64,000 nucleotides of DNA. It comes from Aliiruegeria sabulilitoris (GTDB taxonomy: Bacteria > Pseudomonadota > Alphaproteobacteria > Rhodobacterales > Rhodobacteraceae). This document shows positions 1 to 8,691 of this stretch, one piece after another. Position 1 is the stretch's first letter. Every line of letters begins with the position of its first letter. The translations under genes were made by a program, and so were the position numbers. The notes under the pieces are model-generated. The model ran no database searches. It worked only from the letters and a program-made list of their open reading frames with translations, and had not been told where the DNA came from. The stretch covers positions 1 to 64,000 of the forward strand of contig NZ_LOAS01000021.1 in NCBI RefSeq assembly GCF_001558155.1, in the 5' to 3' direction.

Positions 1-1
1 G

Positions 2-97
2 ATCGCCACGCTCGCCGCCGTTTCCTCGGGCGTCGAAGATCTGTCCGGCGATATTTCCGACCAGCTCAAGACTGACCAGATCAAGACCACCTTCTGA
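2..97 (+). CDS. Flp-type pilin, C-terminal fragment (5' end outside window)
   Basis: Only the last 31 codons are present, reading from the window edge to a TGA. The residues end in VSSGVEDLSGDISDQLK followed by IKTTF, a tail I recognise from small Flp/TadE-like pilins of Rhodobacteraceae. Such pilins are inner-membrane prepilins with one N-terminal hydrophobic helix, cleaved by a TadV/CpaA peptidase and polymerised by the Tad machine encoded just downstream. The hydrophobic helix itself is outside the window, so the family call rests on the tail and on context. A strong terminator follows directly, so this is the end of a separate, probably highly expressed transcript. Confidence 0.6.
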   Translation: MATLAAVSSGVEDLSGDISDQLKTDQIKTTF

Positions 98-125
98 TCT
101 GCAGATTTGCGAATATTCGAACAAA

Positions 126-156
126 GAGCCGCGCCGGCTTCTGGCGCGGCTTTTCT
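126..156 (+). terminator. Rho-independent terminator after pilin gene
   Basis: An 8-bp GC stem (GCCGCGCC / GGCGCGGC) with a 7-nt loop is followed by TTTT. It lies 30 bases after the stop of the partial pilin gene. Confidence 0.85.
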
Positions 157-169
157 CGTTGTGTTTCCC

Positions 170-223
170 GTCTTGGAAATAGTCCGTTTCCGAGCTTGTT
201 GTGGCAAGCGGCGACAACAACCG
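170..223 (+). promoter_or_regulatory. Candidate upstream element of the pilin-like gene, shared with cpaE
   Basis: Three short blocks, GTCTTGGAAATAG (170-182), TGTGGCAAG (200-208) and CAACAACCG (215-223), recur in the same order in the gap before cpaE (3600-3647). Both lie in untranslated DNA ahead of pilus genes, so a common promoter or regulator site is a plausible reading. No -10/-35 pair is clear. This is inference from visual comparison. Confidence 0.3.
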
Positions 224-313
224 TTTACTAAGACCTTGGAGCCATAGTCGGTTCAAAAAGTAGTAATGCCCCGCGATTTGCCCCGACATAGGGCATGGGA
301 CAGGAGTATAGAT

Positions 314-496
314 ATGTTGCGTTTTCTCAGAGCCTTTCTTGCCAATGAACGTGGCGCCATCTCCGTAGATTGGATCGTTCTCGCAGCTGGCATGGTCACC
401 TTTGCCCTGGGCGCAACGTCTCTGGTCGTGGCGGGCACGAGCGCCTCTTCGGAGCACCTTGCGACCACCATCGCCGAACGTCCTGTCGGGGATTGA
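314..496 (+). CDS. Small Flp-type pilin-like protein
   Basis: This encodes 60 residues. It starts with a short basic leader (MLRFLRAFLANERGA) followed by ISVDWIVLAAG and a hydrophobic stretch to about residue 40. That is the pattern of Flp-family prepilins, where a Gly precedes the mature N-terminus and an acidic residue lies at mature position 5 (here Asp). The ATG at 314 is preferred over an in-frame ATG at 266 because an AGGAG lies 8 bases upstream and the 16 extra residues would spoil the prepilin leader. It sits first in the cpa operon, 169 bases before cpaB. It may be a minor pilin or pseudopilin rather than the main subunit, since the upstream fragment looks like the bulk pilin. Confidence 0.7.
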   Translation: MLRFLRAFLANERGAISVDWIVLAAGMVTFALGATSLVVAGTSASSEHLATTIAERPVGD

Positions 497-665
497 TACC
501 GCGCGGCCGGCCTGGCCGCCCCGGAGCGATGAATTCGCCACTAAGTGCCATCGCGCCAACATTCCGGCGTCATGCTTATGCCCAATTCTCCTTTCAGTAT
601 CGAAACAGAAGCTGACATTGCGCGCTTTGTGCAGAGGCGCGAAATAATGAATGAAAGGAAGAGTC

Positions 666-1544
666 ATGCGATTGGTATTTGCCCTGGTCCTGATGGCGGG
701 TATCGGCCTGGCCGGGTTTGCCGTCTACATGGCCCAGAACTACATGTCTGATATGAGCGCCGAGCGCGACAAGCTGCTTGCCGCCCAAGCCGCGTCGCCG
801 CCCATGGTCGATGTCGTGGTGGTCAAGACGGACAAGGAATACGGACAGGTTCTGAAGAAAGAAGACGTCAAGTGGATGCGTTGGCAAAAAGACAGCCTGC
901 CCAAGGGTGTTTTCGTGCGCGAAACCGACGGGCTTCCCGACTTTGCGCTGGATAGCACTACGTTGTTTCCGGAAGGCAAACGCGAGCGCTTCGTGATCAC
1001 CTCCATGCAGAAATTCGAACCCTTGCTGGCCCATAAAGTGACCAATCCGGGCGAAGACGCCGGACTGACCTCGCGCCTTGGGAAGGGCATGCGTGCCTTC
1101 GCAATTCGTGTCGATGTTTCCTCCGGCGTTTCGGGCTTCCTGCGTCCCGGCGACCGGGTCGATGTCTACTGGACCGGCTCCGCCGCCGAGCTTGAAGGCA
1201 CCGGAGAGGTGACCAAGCTGATCGAGTCGAGCGTCAAGCTGATCGCCGTCGACCAGATCGCCGACACCGCACGCACCACTCCGGTCATCGCCCGCACGGT
1301 TACCGTGGAAGCCTCGCCGCAAGAGGTCGCCCAACTCACTCAGGCCCAATCGACCGGCAAACTGTCCCTGTCGCTTGTGGGTGCCGAGGACGACACCATT
1401 GCCGAGGTGAGCCAGGTCGACCAACGCACCTTGCTTGGGATCATCGAAAAGGCTCCGGTCGTGGTCGAGCAAGAACGCGTTTGCACCACCAAGATCCGCC
1501 GCGGCTCCGAAGTGATCGTCCAGGAGATCCCCTGCACCAACTGA
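666..1544 (+). CDS. cpaB: Flp pilus assembly protein CpaB/RcpC
   Basis: This 292-residue periplasmic protein of the Tad secretion system is thought to assist the CpaC/RcpA secretin and pilus exit. An N-terminal hydrophobic helix (about residues 2-22) acts as signal anchor. A SAF-like region follows (VDVVVVKTDKEYGQVL, RLGKGMRAFAIRVD), with the RcpC/CpaB core and its FLRPGDRVDVYWTG motif. Two cysteines near the C-terminus could form a disulfide. An ATG at 651 is also in frame, but 666 has GAAAGGAAG a few bases upstream and begins directly at the signal anchor, so I chose it. It is followed 200 bases later by the secretin gene on the same strand. Confidence 0.9.
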   Translation: MRLVFALVLMAGIGLAGFAVYMAQNYMSDMSAERDKLLAAQAASPPMVDVVVVKTDKEYGQVLKKEDVKWMRWQKDSLPKGVFVRETDGLPDFALDSTTLFPEGKRERFVITSMQKFEPLLAHKVTNPGEDAGLTSRLGKGMRAFAIRVDVSSGVSGFLRPGDRVDVYWTGSAAELEGTGEVTKLIESSVKLIAVDQIADTARTTPVIARTVTVEASPQEVAQLTQAQSTGKLSLSLVGAEDDTIAEVSQVDQRTLLGIIEKAPVVVEQERVCTTKIRRGSEVIVQEIPCTN

Positions 1545-1590
1545 TCGCACGGCCGCGAAGCCGTTAGAATTCAAGACCCTATGACAAATC

Positions 1591-1623
1591 GAACCCGCAA
1601 CAGGAATACACTGTTGCGGGTTC
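1591..1623 (+). repeat. Perfect 12-bp inverted repeat between cpaB and cpaC
   Basis: GAACCCGCAACA and its exact reverse complement flank a 9-base loop. No T-tract follows on the + strand, so it is a weak terminator candidate. An RNA-processing or mRNA-stabilising hairpin that sets the cpaB:cpaC ratio is as likely. Confidence 0.6.
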
Positions 1624-1745
1624 ACTACATAAAGTCCGGGAGCCAACGTCTTGATTCTTGCAAAAAATCGCAATCACGGGCAGTCTGTGGAAAGATGCGG
1701 GCGAGAAGACCCGTCGAACATTCGTGATCGAGAGGCAGGATCACC

Positions 1746-3179
1746 ATGACAGTCAAGACGCTTGTGCGGGCCGGTCTTCTCGGTTTCGCGATTGCAGGCA
1801 CATCCACGATTCCCTACGCGGCGGCAGAAACGCTGCGCGTTACCGGCGGAACTATCCAGCGCGCCTTGAAAGTCCCCATGAACCGGGCGGTCGTCGTCGA
1901 AAGCGACGCCCCCTTCGCAGAGCTTTCAATCGCGAATCCCGGAATCGCCGACATATCCACCCTCTCCGAGCGATCGATCTACGTGCTCGGGAAGGCCCCC
2001 GGTCGCACGACGCTGACGTTGCTCGCGCCCGACGGGACATTGATCACCAATGTCGAGGTTCAGGTGACCGCCGATGTGGGCGAGCTCAAGGAACGCCTGC
2101 GCGAGGTTTTGCCGGGCGAGGCCATTGAGGTGCGCCCCGCCAATGACGGCATCGTCCTTTCCGGGACGGTCAGCAGCGCCGCCGCCCTCGACCGCGCCAT
2201 CGACCTGGCCAACCGCTACGCCCCGGAACGCGTTTCCAACCTGATGATGGTCGGCGGCACGCAGCAGGTCATGATGAAAGTGCGCTTCGCGGAAATGAGC
2301 CGCACGGTCAGCAAATCGCTCGGATTTTCCGCCGCGGTCAACGGCATTGCCGGGGGAGGCGACATTGGCTTCCTTGGCGGCAACGGGACCTACCTGAGCA
2401 ATAACAACCTGTCGAACCTGTTTGACGGCGACAGCGACACCGGGATCTCCCTCGGCGACGGCACCGAGGGTGCCTTCCAGATCGGTTTCGGCGCTGGCGA
2501 CGTCGAATTCGCCGTTCTCATCGAAGCGCTCGAATCCAAGGGCTTTGTGCGGACGCTGGCCGAACCGAACCTGACGTCGCTCTCGGGACAGGCCGCGAGC
2601 TTCCTGGCGGGCGGCGAGTACCCGGTTCCGATCAGCGATGGCGACGGCAACATCTCGATCGAATACAAACCCTTCGGTATCGTGCTGAACATGACTCCGC
2701 GGGTCATCGGCGACAATATCAACCTCAACCTTGCCGCCGAGGTCAGCGCGATCGACGAATCGGTCAGCTATACGGATTCGGGTCTGACGGTTGCGGGCTT
2801 CTCGACCCGCAAGACGGAAAGCACGGTGGAGTTGCGCGACGGCGAGAGCTTCGCCATTGCCGGCCTGCTGCAAGACGACTTCCAGGATCTGAGCACCCAG
2901 GTGCCCTGGCTCGGGGATATCCCGGTTCTGGGCGCCCTGTTCCGGTCCGCCGATTACGAGCGCGGCCAGTCCGAGCTTGTGATCATCGTCTCTGCCCATC
3001 TGGTCACGCCCACCCGCGGAGATGCACTCGCATTGCCGACCGACCGTGTCCGCCCACCGACTGAGAACCAGCTCTTCATGCGCGGCATCACCGCCGTCAC
3101 CAACCGTCCGGTCAGCGGTGGCGCCGGCGAAGTGGCCCGACAGGATTTCACCGGTTCCTACGGCTACGTGATGGAGTGA
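1746..3179 (+). CDS. cpaC: Tad pilus outer-membrane secretin CpaC/RcpA
   Basis: This 477-residue protein forms the outer-membrane channel through which the Flp pilus leaves the cell. It has a Sec signal peptide (hydrophobic residues 8-25, small residues near 26-28). A pilus-formation N-terminal domain follows (about 30-105, including AELSIANPGIADIS). A BON-like segment spans about 110-170, and the type II/III secretin domain about 240-430, with the hallmark VPWLGDIPVLGALFRS near residues 382-397. The ATG at 1746 gives an intact signal peptide. The stop overlaps the SD region of the small lipoprotein gene that follows. Family length and order match other alphaproteobacterial cpa loci. Confidence 0.95.
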   Translation: MTVKTLVRAGLLGFAIAGTSTIPYAAAETLRVTGGTIQRALKVPMNRAVVVESDAPFAELSIANPGIADISTLSERSIYVLGKAPGRTTLTLLAPDGTLITNVEVQVTADVGELKERLREVLPGEAIEVRPANDGIVLSGTVSSAAALDRAIDLANRYAPERVSNLMMVGGTQQVMMKVRFAEMSRTVSKSLGFSAAVNGIAGGGDIGFLGGNGTYLSNNNLSNLFDGDSDTGISLGDGTEGAFQIGFGAGDVEFAVLIEALESKGFVRTLAEPNLTSLSGQAASFLAGGEYPVPISDGDGNISIEYKPFGIVLNMTPRVIGDNINLNLAAEVSAIDESVSYTDSGLTVAGFSTRKTESTVELRDGESFAIAGLLQDDFQDLSTQVPWLGDIPVLGALFRSADYERGQSELVIIVSAHLVTPTRGDALALPTDRVRPPTENQLFMRGITAVTNRPVSGGAGEVARQDFTGSYGYVME

Positions 3180-3184
3180 AGCAG

Positions 3185-3505
3185 ATGAAAACCACCATGC
3201 TTACGATCGCCGCGCTTGTCGGAAGCCTCTTGCTGGGCGGCTGCGCCTACTGGAACGAGGAAGCCGGCGCCTTTCTCGACCAGGGAGATTTCGGCAACGC
3301 AACGCTGAACAATCAGCTTGCACATACCTGCCGCAAGCTAACGCCGGCGAACATCACCAAATACGGCAACCCGATTTCTTCTGGCTGCCCGGGCCGGCTT
3401 CAGGATGGGAAATACGCCTTGTTTGCCTATTCGGAGACAATCGCGAGCGCGACCGAGCTCTCCCCCGAGCATATTTCGGGGACGGATTACAGCGATCAAC
3501 AATAG
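3185..3505 (+). CDS. Small lipoprotein of the Tad locus, possible secretin pilotin
   Basis: This encodes 106 residues. A lipoprotein signal peptide (MKTTMLTIAALVGSLLLGGC) puts a lipobox cysteine at residue 20, so the mature protein of about 87 residues should be lipid-anchored. Two further cysteines (about 49 and 67) could pair. A GTG at 3176 is also in frame, but the ATG at 3185 has GGAG 8 bases upstream and starts the signal peptide cleanly. It lies between the secretin gene and cpaE on the same strand. From that position I infer a role in secretin targeting or stability. No family name is recognised. Confidence 0.75.
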   Translation: MKTTMLTIAALVGSLLLGGCAYWNEEAGAFLDQGDFGNATLNNQLAHTCRKLTPANITKYGNPISSGCPGRLQDGKYALFAYSETIASATELSPEHISGTDYSDQQ

Positions 3506-3816
3506 GGCCATCGAAAGCCCTTTCGCGAGATCTGCCAGAGCGGCGCTTCCGGAAACGGGAGCGCCGTTCATCATTTGGGAGGGCAGTTCGACTATTCCTG
3601 TCTCGGAAACAGAAATCGCTCTGTGGCAAGACCGGCAACAAAAACCGCATGAGTTCGCGATTTTAGCCCCAATTTCGCCCGGATTGAGCGTCAAACAGAA
3701 CGAAGGAGCAGTGCGGGCAAAATGTGCGCACGAGCGGCAAGTGATCCGGTTGTCGGGGAATTCCCGGGAACGAACACCGAAAACCGACCTTGCGATCTAA
3801 GAAGGACGACAGGCAA
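3506..3816. other. Intergenic region before cpaE with hairpin and shared motif
   Basis: These 311 bases have no convincing gene. A hairpin CGGCGCT (3541-3547) / AGCGCCG (3560-3566) without a clean T-tract may end the first part of the operon. Blocks at 3600-3612 (GTCTCGGAAACAG), 3622-3630 (TGTGGCAAG) and 3636-3647 resemble those before the pilin-like gene at 170-223. A separate promoter for cpaE onward is therefore likely. Confidence 0.45.
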
Positions 3817-5064
3817 ATGAAAAGCAACGCTGCTTTGCAACCAGAACCGGCTCCGGTCGCTGCATGCACCGTAAGCCGCGATGTTCAGAATTTCGATCTT
3901 CTGATCGAGGATATGGAAGCGGAACTCGGCGAGAGCTGGGGCGATCTTGGTTTCTCCGACGCCGTTGCCTTTCTTGACCAACCAGATGCCAACGCCTTGG
4001 AATTCATTGCAATTGCGATGGATGAGAAGGACGAGAGCGACATTTCCCTGATCGCGGACCTGATCAATCTTGCCCGAGTCAGGAAGGTCAAGGTCCTGCT
4101 GATCGCGCAGGATGTCGGCCCGGTTGTCCTGCACCAATTGCTCAATCTCGGCGCAGACGGTTTCCTGCCCTATCCGCTCCCGGAGGGCGCTCTGCACGAG
4201 GCCGTCGAACGTTTGCGCGCGCCCGAACCGCTGCCGCCTGTGTCCATTGCGGCGGGCGACATTTCCACGAAGACCGCCTCCGGCAACCATGACGGGACGA
4301 TTCTCGCCGTGCACGGGCTGGCTGGTGGCGTTGGTGCCACAACTTTTGCCGTGAACCTTGCCTGGGAAATCGCGACGAAGAACAAGAAGGCGAGCCCCCG
4401 GGTTTGCCTGCTGGATCTCGACTTCCAGATGGGGTCGACCTCGACCTATCTCGACCTTCCGCGCAAGGATATCGTCTACGAGCTGCTGTCCGACACCAGC
4501 TCCATGGACAACGACAGTTTCCAGACGGCGTTGCAGCTTTACGGTGACAAGGTTCACGTTCTGACCGCACCGGCCGACATGCTGCCGCTCGATCTCGTCG
4601 GGCCGGAAGACATCACGACGCTGATCGAAAACGCCCGCCACAATTTCGATGTTGTCGTGATCGACATGCCCAAGACGCTTGTTGCCTGGAGCGAGACGGT
4701 CCTGAACGCCGCACATGTCTATTTCGCCCTGATGGAACTCGACATGCGCTCGGCCCAGAATGCGCTGCGCTTCGTGCGCCTGCTCAAGAGCGAAGACCTG
4801 CCCTATGAGCGGCTGCGTTTCGCGCTGAACCGCTCACCGCGCTTTACGGACCTGCAGGGAAAGGCCCGCGTGAAACGCATGGCCGAGAGCCTCGACATCG
4901 ATATCGAACTGCTGCTTCCGGATGGACAGCGGCAGGTGACGCAAGCCTGCGACCACGGCCTGCCCCTGGCGCAGAGTGCCCCCAAGAACCCGTTGCGCAA
5001 GGAGATCGCCAAGCTGGCGGCGTCACTGCACGAGATGATTACAGCCGAAGCCACGACTGGCTGA
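3817..5064 (+). CDS. cpaE: Pilus assembly protein CpaE/TadZ (ParA/MinD-like ATPase)
   Basis: This 415-residue polar-localisation factor is thought to position the Tad machine. An atypical receiver-like N-terminal domain (about 25-135) is followed by a MinD/ParA-type ATPase domain (about 160-400). The deviant Walker A reads GGVGATTFA, where the usual second lysine is Ala, as often seen in CpaE/TadZ. The second ATPase motif is CLLDLDFQMGSTS and the Walker B strand is FDVVVIDMPK. A TTG at 3790 is in frame, but the ATG at 3817 has an AGGA-type SD and is preferred. The gene is followed by cpaF after 34 bases. Confidence 0.93.
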   Translation: MKSNAALQPEPAPVAACTVSRDVQNFDLLIEDMEAELGESWGDLGFSDAVAFLDQPDANALEFIAIAMDEKDESDISLIADLINLARVRKVKVLLIAQDVGPVVLHQLLNLGADGFLPYPLPEGALHEAVERLRAPEPLPPVSIAAGDISTKTASGNHDGTILAVHGLAGGVGATTFAVNLAWEIATKNKKASPRVCLLDLDFQMGSTSTYLDLPRKDIVYELLSDTSSMDNDSFQTALQLYGDKVHVLTAPADMLPLDLVGPEDITTLIENARHNFDVVVIDMPKTLVAWSETVLNAAHVYFALMELDMRSAQNALRFVRLLKSEDLPYERLRFALNRSPRFTDLQGKARVKRMAESLDIDIELLLPDGQRQVTQACDHGLPLAQSAPKNPLRKEIAKLAASLHEMITAEATTG

Positions 5065-5098
5065 ACCACGCATATTTCAAACCAGGAAATCCAGGACC

Positions 5099-6547
5099 AT
5101 GTTCTCACGCTACAAGAAACAAGCCGGCAACCAGGCCCAGCCGCAATCCGCGCCGCGCGCGGAGCGCTCCGCGCCTGCTCCTGCCGCGGAGCGTGTGACC
5201 CGCAAGACGAACACGCCTGTCAAACAGGCCGTCACGCCGGCCCGCGCCGCACCTGTCGACAAGGAGAAGAAGCGCAAGGAACGGCTGGCCGAGATCAAGG
5301 TCGAGATGCACAAGGTCTTGCTGGACAACCTGAACCTATCGGCGCTCGACACGGCATCCGAATCCGATCTCAGGGCGGAAATCGCGGCCATCACCGCAGA
5401 GAGCCTTGAAGAAATGTCGGTCGTCCTCAACAAGGACGAACGACAGACGCTTCAACAGGATCTCTATGACGAGGTGACCGGACTCGGTCCGCTGGAGCCG
5501 CTGCTGAAAGACGACACCGTCAACGATATTCTGGTCAACGGACCGCAGCAGATTTTCATTGAGCGCTCCGGCAAGCTGGAAGTCAGCGACATTACCTTCA
5601 AGGACGAAAAGCACCTGCTGCGGATCATCGACAAGATCGTCTCCGCCGTGGGCCGCCGCGTCGATGAATCCAACCCCTATGTGGACGCCCGTCTTGCCGA
5701 TGGTTCGCGTTTCAACGCAATGGTGCCGCCGATCGCGGTGGATGGCTCGCTGGTCTCGATTCGGAAGTTCAAGAAGGACAAGCTCGGCGTTGACGACCTG
5801 GTCAAATTCGGTGCCTTCACCGAAGAGATGGCAGCCTACCTTCAGGCGGCCGTTGCCTGCCGGCTGAACGTGATCGTGTCGGGCGGTACCGGCTCCGGCA
5901 AGACGACGACGCTCAACGCTCTGTCGAGCTTCATCGACAACGCGGAACGCATCCTCACCATCGAGGACACGGCGGAACTCCAGCTTCAGCAGTCCCATGT
6001 GGGCCGAATGGAAAGTCGCCCCGCCAACGTCGAAGGCAAGGGCCGCGTTTCGCAGCGAGATTGCCTGAAGAACGCTCTGCGGATGCGTCCAGACCGGATC
6101 ATCGTGGGCGAGACACGCGGCGAGGAAGTCATCGATATGCTGCAGGCCATGAATACTGGCCATGACGGCTCGATGACCACGATCCACGCCAACTCCGCCC
6201 GCGACGCGGTGAGCCGGCTTGAAAACATGATCGCCATGGCCGGGATCGAGATGCCGCTCAAGGCGGTGCGCTCGCAGATTGCCTCGGCTGTGAACCTCAT
6301 CGTGCAGGCCTCCCGCCTGCAGGACGGCTCGCGCCGCATGGTCTCGATCACCGAGATCACCGGCATGGAGGGGGAAGTGATCTCGATGCAGGAAGTGTTC
6401 CGCTACGAACGGCTCGGCGTCGAGCCTGATGGCAAGATCATCGGCCGTTTCAACGCTACCGGCGTGCGGTCCTATTATTCCGACCGGTTCAAGCAGTGGG
6501 GTTACGACCTGCCGGCCGCGATTTACGAACCCATCGTGACGGAGTAA
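5099..6547 (+). CDS. cpaF: Pilus secretion ATPase CpaF/TadA
   Basis: This 482-residue hexameric ATPase powers Flp pilus extension at the cytoplasmic face. The first 70 or so residues are Lys/Arg/Pro/Ala-rich and probably disordered. An N-terminal domain follows ([23 protein letters not shown]). The type II/IV secretion ATPase core carries Walker [11 protein letters not shown] at about residues 261-270, an Asp box ([11 protein letters not shown]), Walker B ([12 protein letters not shown]) and a His box ([13 protein letters not shown]). Length and motifs are complete. tadB follows after 6 bases, so translation is probably coupled. Confidence 0.97.
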   Translation: MFSRYKKQAGNQAQPQSAPRAERSAPAPAAERVTRKTNTPVKQAVTPARAAPVDKEKKRKERLAEIKVEMHKVLLDNLNLSALDTASESDLRAEIAAITAESLEEMSVVLNKDERQTLQQDLYDEVTGLGPLEPLLKDDTVNDILVNGPQQIFIERSGKLEVSDITFKDEKHLLRIIDKIVSAVGRRVDESNPYVDARLADGSRFNAMVPPIAVDGSLVSIRKFKKDKLGVDDLVKFGAFTEEMAAYLQAAVACRLNVIVSGGTGSGKTTTLNALSSFIDNAERILTIEDTAELQLQQSHVGRMESRPANVEGKGRVSQRDCLKNALRMRPDRIIVGETRGEEVIDMLQAMNTGHDGSMTTIHANSARDAVSRLENMIAMAGIEMPLKAVRSQIASAVNLIVQASRLQDGSRRMVSITEITGMEGEVISMQEVFRYERLGVEPDGKIIGRFNATGVRSYYSDRFKQWGYDLPAAIYEPIVTE

Positions 6548-6553
6548 CGCCAA

Positions 6554-7522
6554 ATGACCATTTCAGCCGAACCGATCATTTACGGCCTCATTTTCGTCGC
6601 CGTCCTGGTGCTGGTCGAAGGGATCTACCTGACCGCCTTCGGCAAGTCGATCAGCCTCAACTCCAAGGTCAACCGCCGGCTCGAGCTGCTCGAGAAAGGC
6701 GGCGCGCGGGAAGAAGTGCTGGAACAGCTCCGCAAGGAGATGACCCAGCACATGAATGCCAAGGGCATCCCGCTCTACTCGATCCTGGCGGACAAGGCGC
6801 AGAAAGCGAATATCGCCTTCACACCGCGCCAGTTGGTCATGGTGATGGCGGTGCTTGCCGGTGTTGCCTTTGTCGGCCTGACGCTCGGAACCGATGCCAG
6901 CTTGCCGGTGCGGATCGTCGTGGCGATCGTCATGGGCGTTGGTGGCGTCTACATGTGGGTCAACAACAAGGCCAAGAAACGCCTGGCGCTGATCGAGGAA
7001 CAACTGCCCGATGCCGTGGAACTTATGGTGCGTTCGCTCCGCGTCGGCCACCCCTTCTCCTCGGCGGTCAATATCGTCGCCCGCGAGGTGCCGGACCCGC
7101 TTGGCAGCGAATTCGGCGTGATCGCGGATGAGAGCGCCTATGGGCGGGACGTTTCCGAAAGCCTCAAAGCGCTCGCCGAACGGATGGACATGCAGGACCT
7201 TCGTTTCCTCGCCGTTGCGGTCACGATCCAGCAGCAATCCGGCGGCAACCTGGCCGAGATCCTCGACGGTCTGGCCAAGGTCATCCGTGCCCGTTTCAAG
7301 CTGTTTCGCAGGGTCAAGGCGATCACGGCCGAGGCCAAGTGGTCGGGGATGTTCCTGTCCTTTTTCCCGATACTCGCGCTTGTCGGCATCAATGTCGCCG
7401 ACCCGCATTACTATGACGATGTCATGGAAACGCCGGCCTTTATCCCGGCTTGCCTGATCGTAGGTGCGTTCCTGCTCGTCAACATGATCTTCATGAAGAT
7501 CATGGTTAACATCAAGGTGTGA
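6554..7522 (+). CDS. tadB: Tad inner-membrane platform protein TadB
   Basis: This 322-residue integral membrane protein of the GspF family forms half of the pilus platform with TadC and contacts CpaF. A hydrophobic helix lies at residues 8-25, a pair at about 95-135, and a C-terminal pair at about 265-320. The GspF-type cytoplasmic domain between them includes QLPDAVELMVRSLRVGHPF and ITIQQQSGGNLAEILDGL-like motifs. The SD (GGAG overlapping the cpaF stop region) supports the ATG at 6554. tadC follows after 7 bases. Confidence 0.95.
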   Translation: MTISAEPIIYGLIFVAVLVLVEGIYLTAFGKSISLNSKVNRRLELLEKGGAREEVLEQLRKEMTQHMNAKGIPLYSILADKAQKANIAFTPRQLVMVMAVLAGVAFVGLTLGTDASLPVRIVVAIVMGVGGVYMWVNNKAKKRLALIEEQLPDAVELMVRSLRVGHPFSSAVNIVAREVPDPLGSEFGVIADESAYGRDVSESLKALAERMDMQDLRFLAVAVTIQQQSGGNLAEILDGLAKVIRARFKLFRRVKAITAEAKWSGMFLSFFPILALVGINVADPHYYDDVMETPAFIPACLIVGAFLLVNMIFMKIMVNIKV

Positions 7523-7529
7523 GGCTGCC

Positions 7530-8522
7530 ATGGAATTTCTGGCTCAGGCAAATGAATGGCTGATCACCCGTTTTGGTGATTTGGGTCCGCTTTACGCGGT
7601 GGGCGCGCTCGGCGTGGTTCTGGTTGCGCTTACGCTCCCGATCTTTCTCAGCAAGAAGCAGGATCCGCTCGACAAGCTGAAATCCAGCAATCGGGGCGGA
7701 GGCCTGCATGGCGGCAACCAAAATGAGAAGAAGGCCCTGCGCCACGGCGGCGGCAGTGGCAAGCTCGACAAATACGCCGACTTCCTCGAACCGCAGGACG
7801 CGGAAGAGATGTCGAGCGCGCGGTTGCAGATGTTGCAGGCGGGCTATCGGTCGAAATCAGCGGTTCGCGTCTATCACGCCTCGCAGTTCATCCTTGGCCT
7901 CGGTTTCCTGGTGCTCGGCATCCTCTATGCCATCGTCACGTCGGCCACGGGCGAGGTCTCGACCCAGCAACTGATCCTGTCGATCATTATTCCGGGCTCG
8001 GTGGGATACTACATTCCCAAATACTGGGTGAACCGGCGCCTTCAGACCCGGCAGCAGGAGATCACCAACGGTTTCCCGGATTCTCTCGACATGATGCTGG
8101 TCTGCGTCGAGGCCGGTCAGTCGCTAGAACAATCCATCATCCGGGTCAGCAAGGAGTTGCGCGCGGGCTTCCCGGCGCTGGCGGACGAATTCGAAATCGT
8201 CGCGCACGAGATGAAGGCTGGCAAGGAAAAGGTTCAGGTTCTCAAAGACATGGCGGAGCGTTGCGGTGTTCCCGACATTGCCTCTTTCGTGACGGTTCTG
8301 GTCCAGTCCGCGAGTTTTGGTACCTCCATCGCCGAAGCGCTGCGGGTCTATGCCTCCGAAATGCGGGACAAACGCGTCATGCGGGCCGAGGAAAAGGCGA
8401 ACGTGCTGCCGACCAAGCTCACGCTCGGCACGATGATGTTCACCGTTCCCCCGCTGCTGATCATCCTGATCGGCCCCTCGATCTACGAAATTGCGCAGAC
8501 GCTGAGCTCAGGCGCTCTCTGA
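7530..8522 (+). CDS. tadC: Tad inner-membrane platform protein TadC
   Basis: This 330-residue partner of TadB is also GspF-family. Hydrophobic segments lie at about 20-38, 115-160 and 295-325. The GspF domain carries GFPDSLDMMLVCVEAGQSLE and LVQSASFGTSIAEALRVYA motifs. It is the last pilus gene on this side. The pseudopilin TadE/F/G genes, tadD and the prepilin peptidase are not in the window and must lie upstream or elsewhere. Confidence 0.95.
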   Translation: MEFLAQANEWLITRFGDLGPLYAVGALGVVLVALTLPIFLSKKQDPLDKLKSSNRGGGLHGGNQNEKKALRHGGGSGKLDKYADFLEPQDAEEMSSARLQMLQAGYRSKSAVRVYHASQFILGLGFLVLGILYAIVTSATGEVSTQQLILSIIIPGSVGYYIPKYWVNRRLQTRQQEITNGFPDSLDMMLVCVEAGQSLEQSIIRVSKELRAGFPALADEFEIVAHEMKAGKEKVQVLKDMAERCGVPDIASFVTVLVQSASFGTSIAEALRVYASEMRDKRVMRAEEKANVLPTKLTLGTMMFTVPPLLIILIGPSIYEIAQTLSSGAL

Positions 8523-8548
8523 ACCGGCCAAGCCCTGCTCCATGCTGG

Positions 8549-8578
8549 AAGGCACTTGCATCCTGCGGGTGCCTTTCG
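8549..8578 (+). terminator. Possible terminator at the end of the tad operon
   Basis: A 7-bp stem AAGGCAC / GTGCCTT with a 13-base loop ends in a short run of T. It starts 27 bases after the tadC stop. The stem is weak and the loop long. Confidence 0.45.
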
Positions 8579-8691
8579 CGCTTTGCACCTCCAGCGTCCT
8601 CAAGAACAGGCGCCCGCCGGCCTGCGGCTTCCGCGTGGACATTCCGCGCGCCTGAGGGAATAGTCGCGTCCAGTCGCGAATAGGAATTTCC

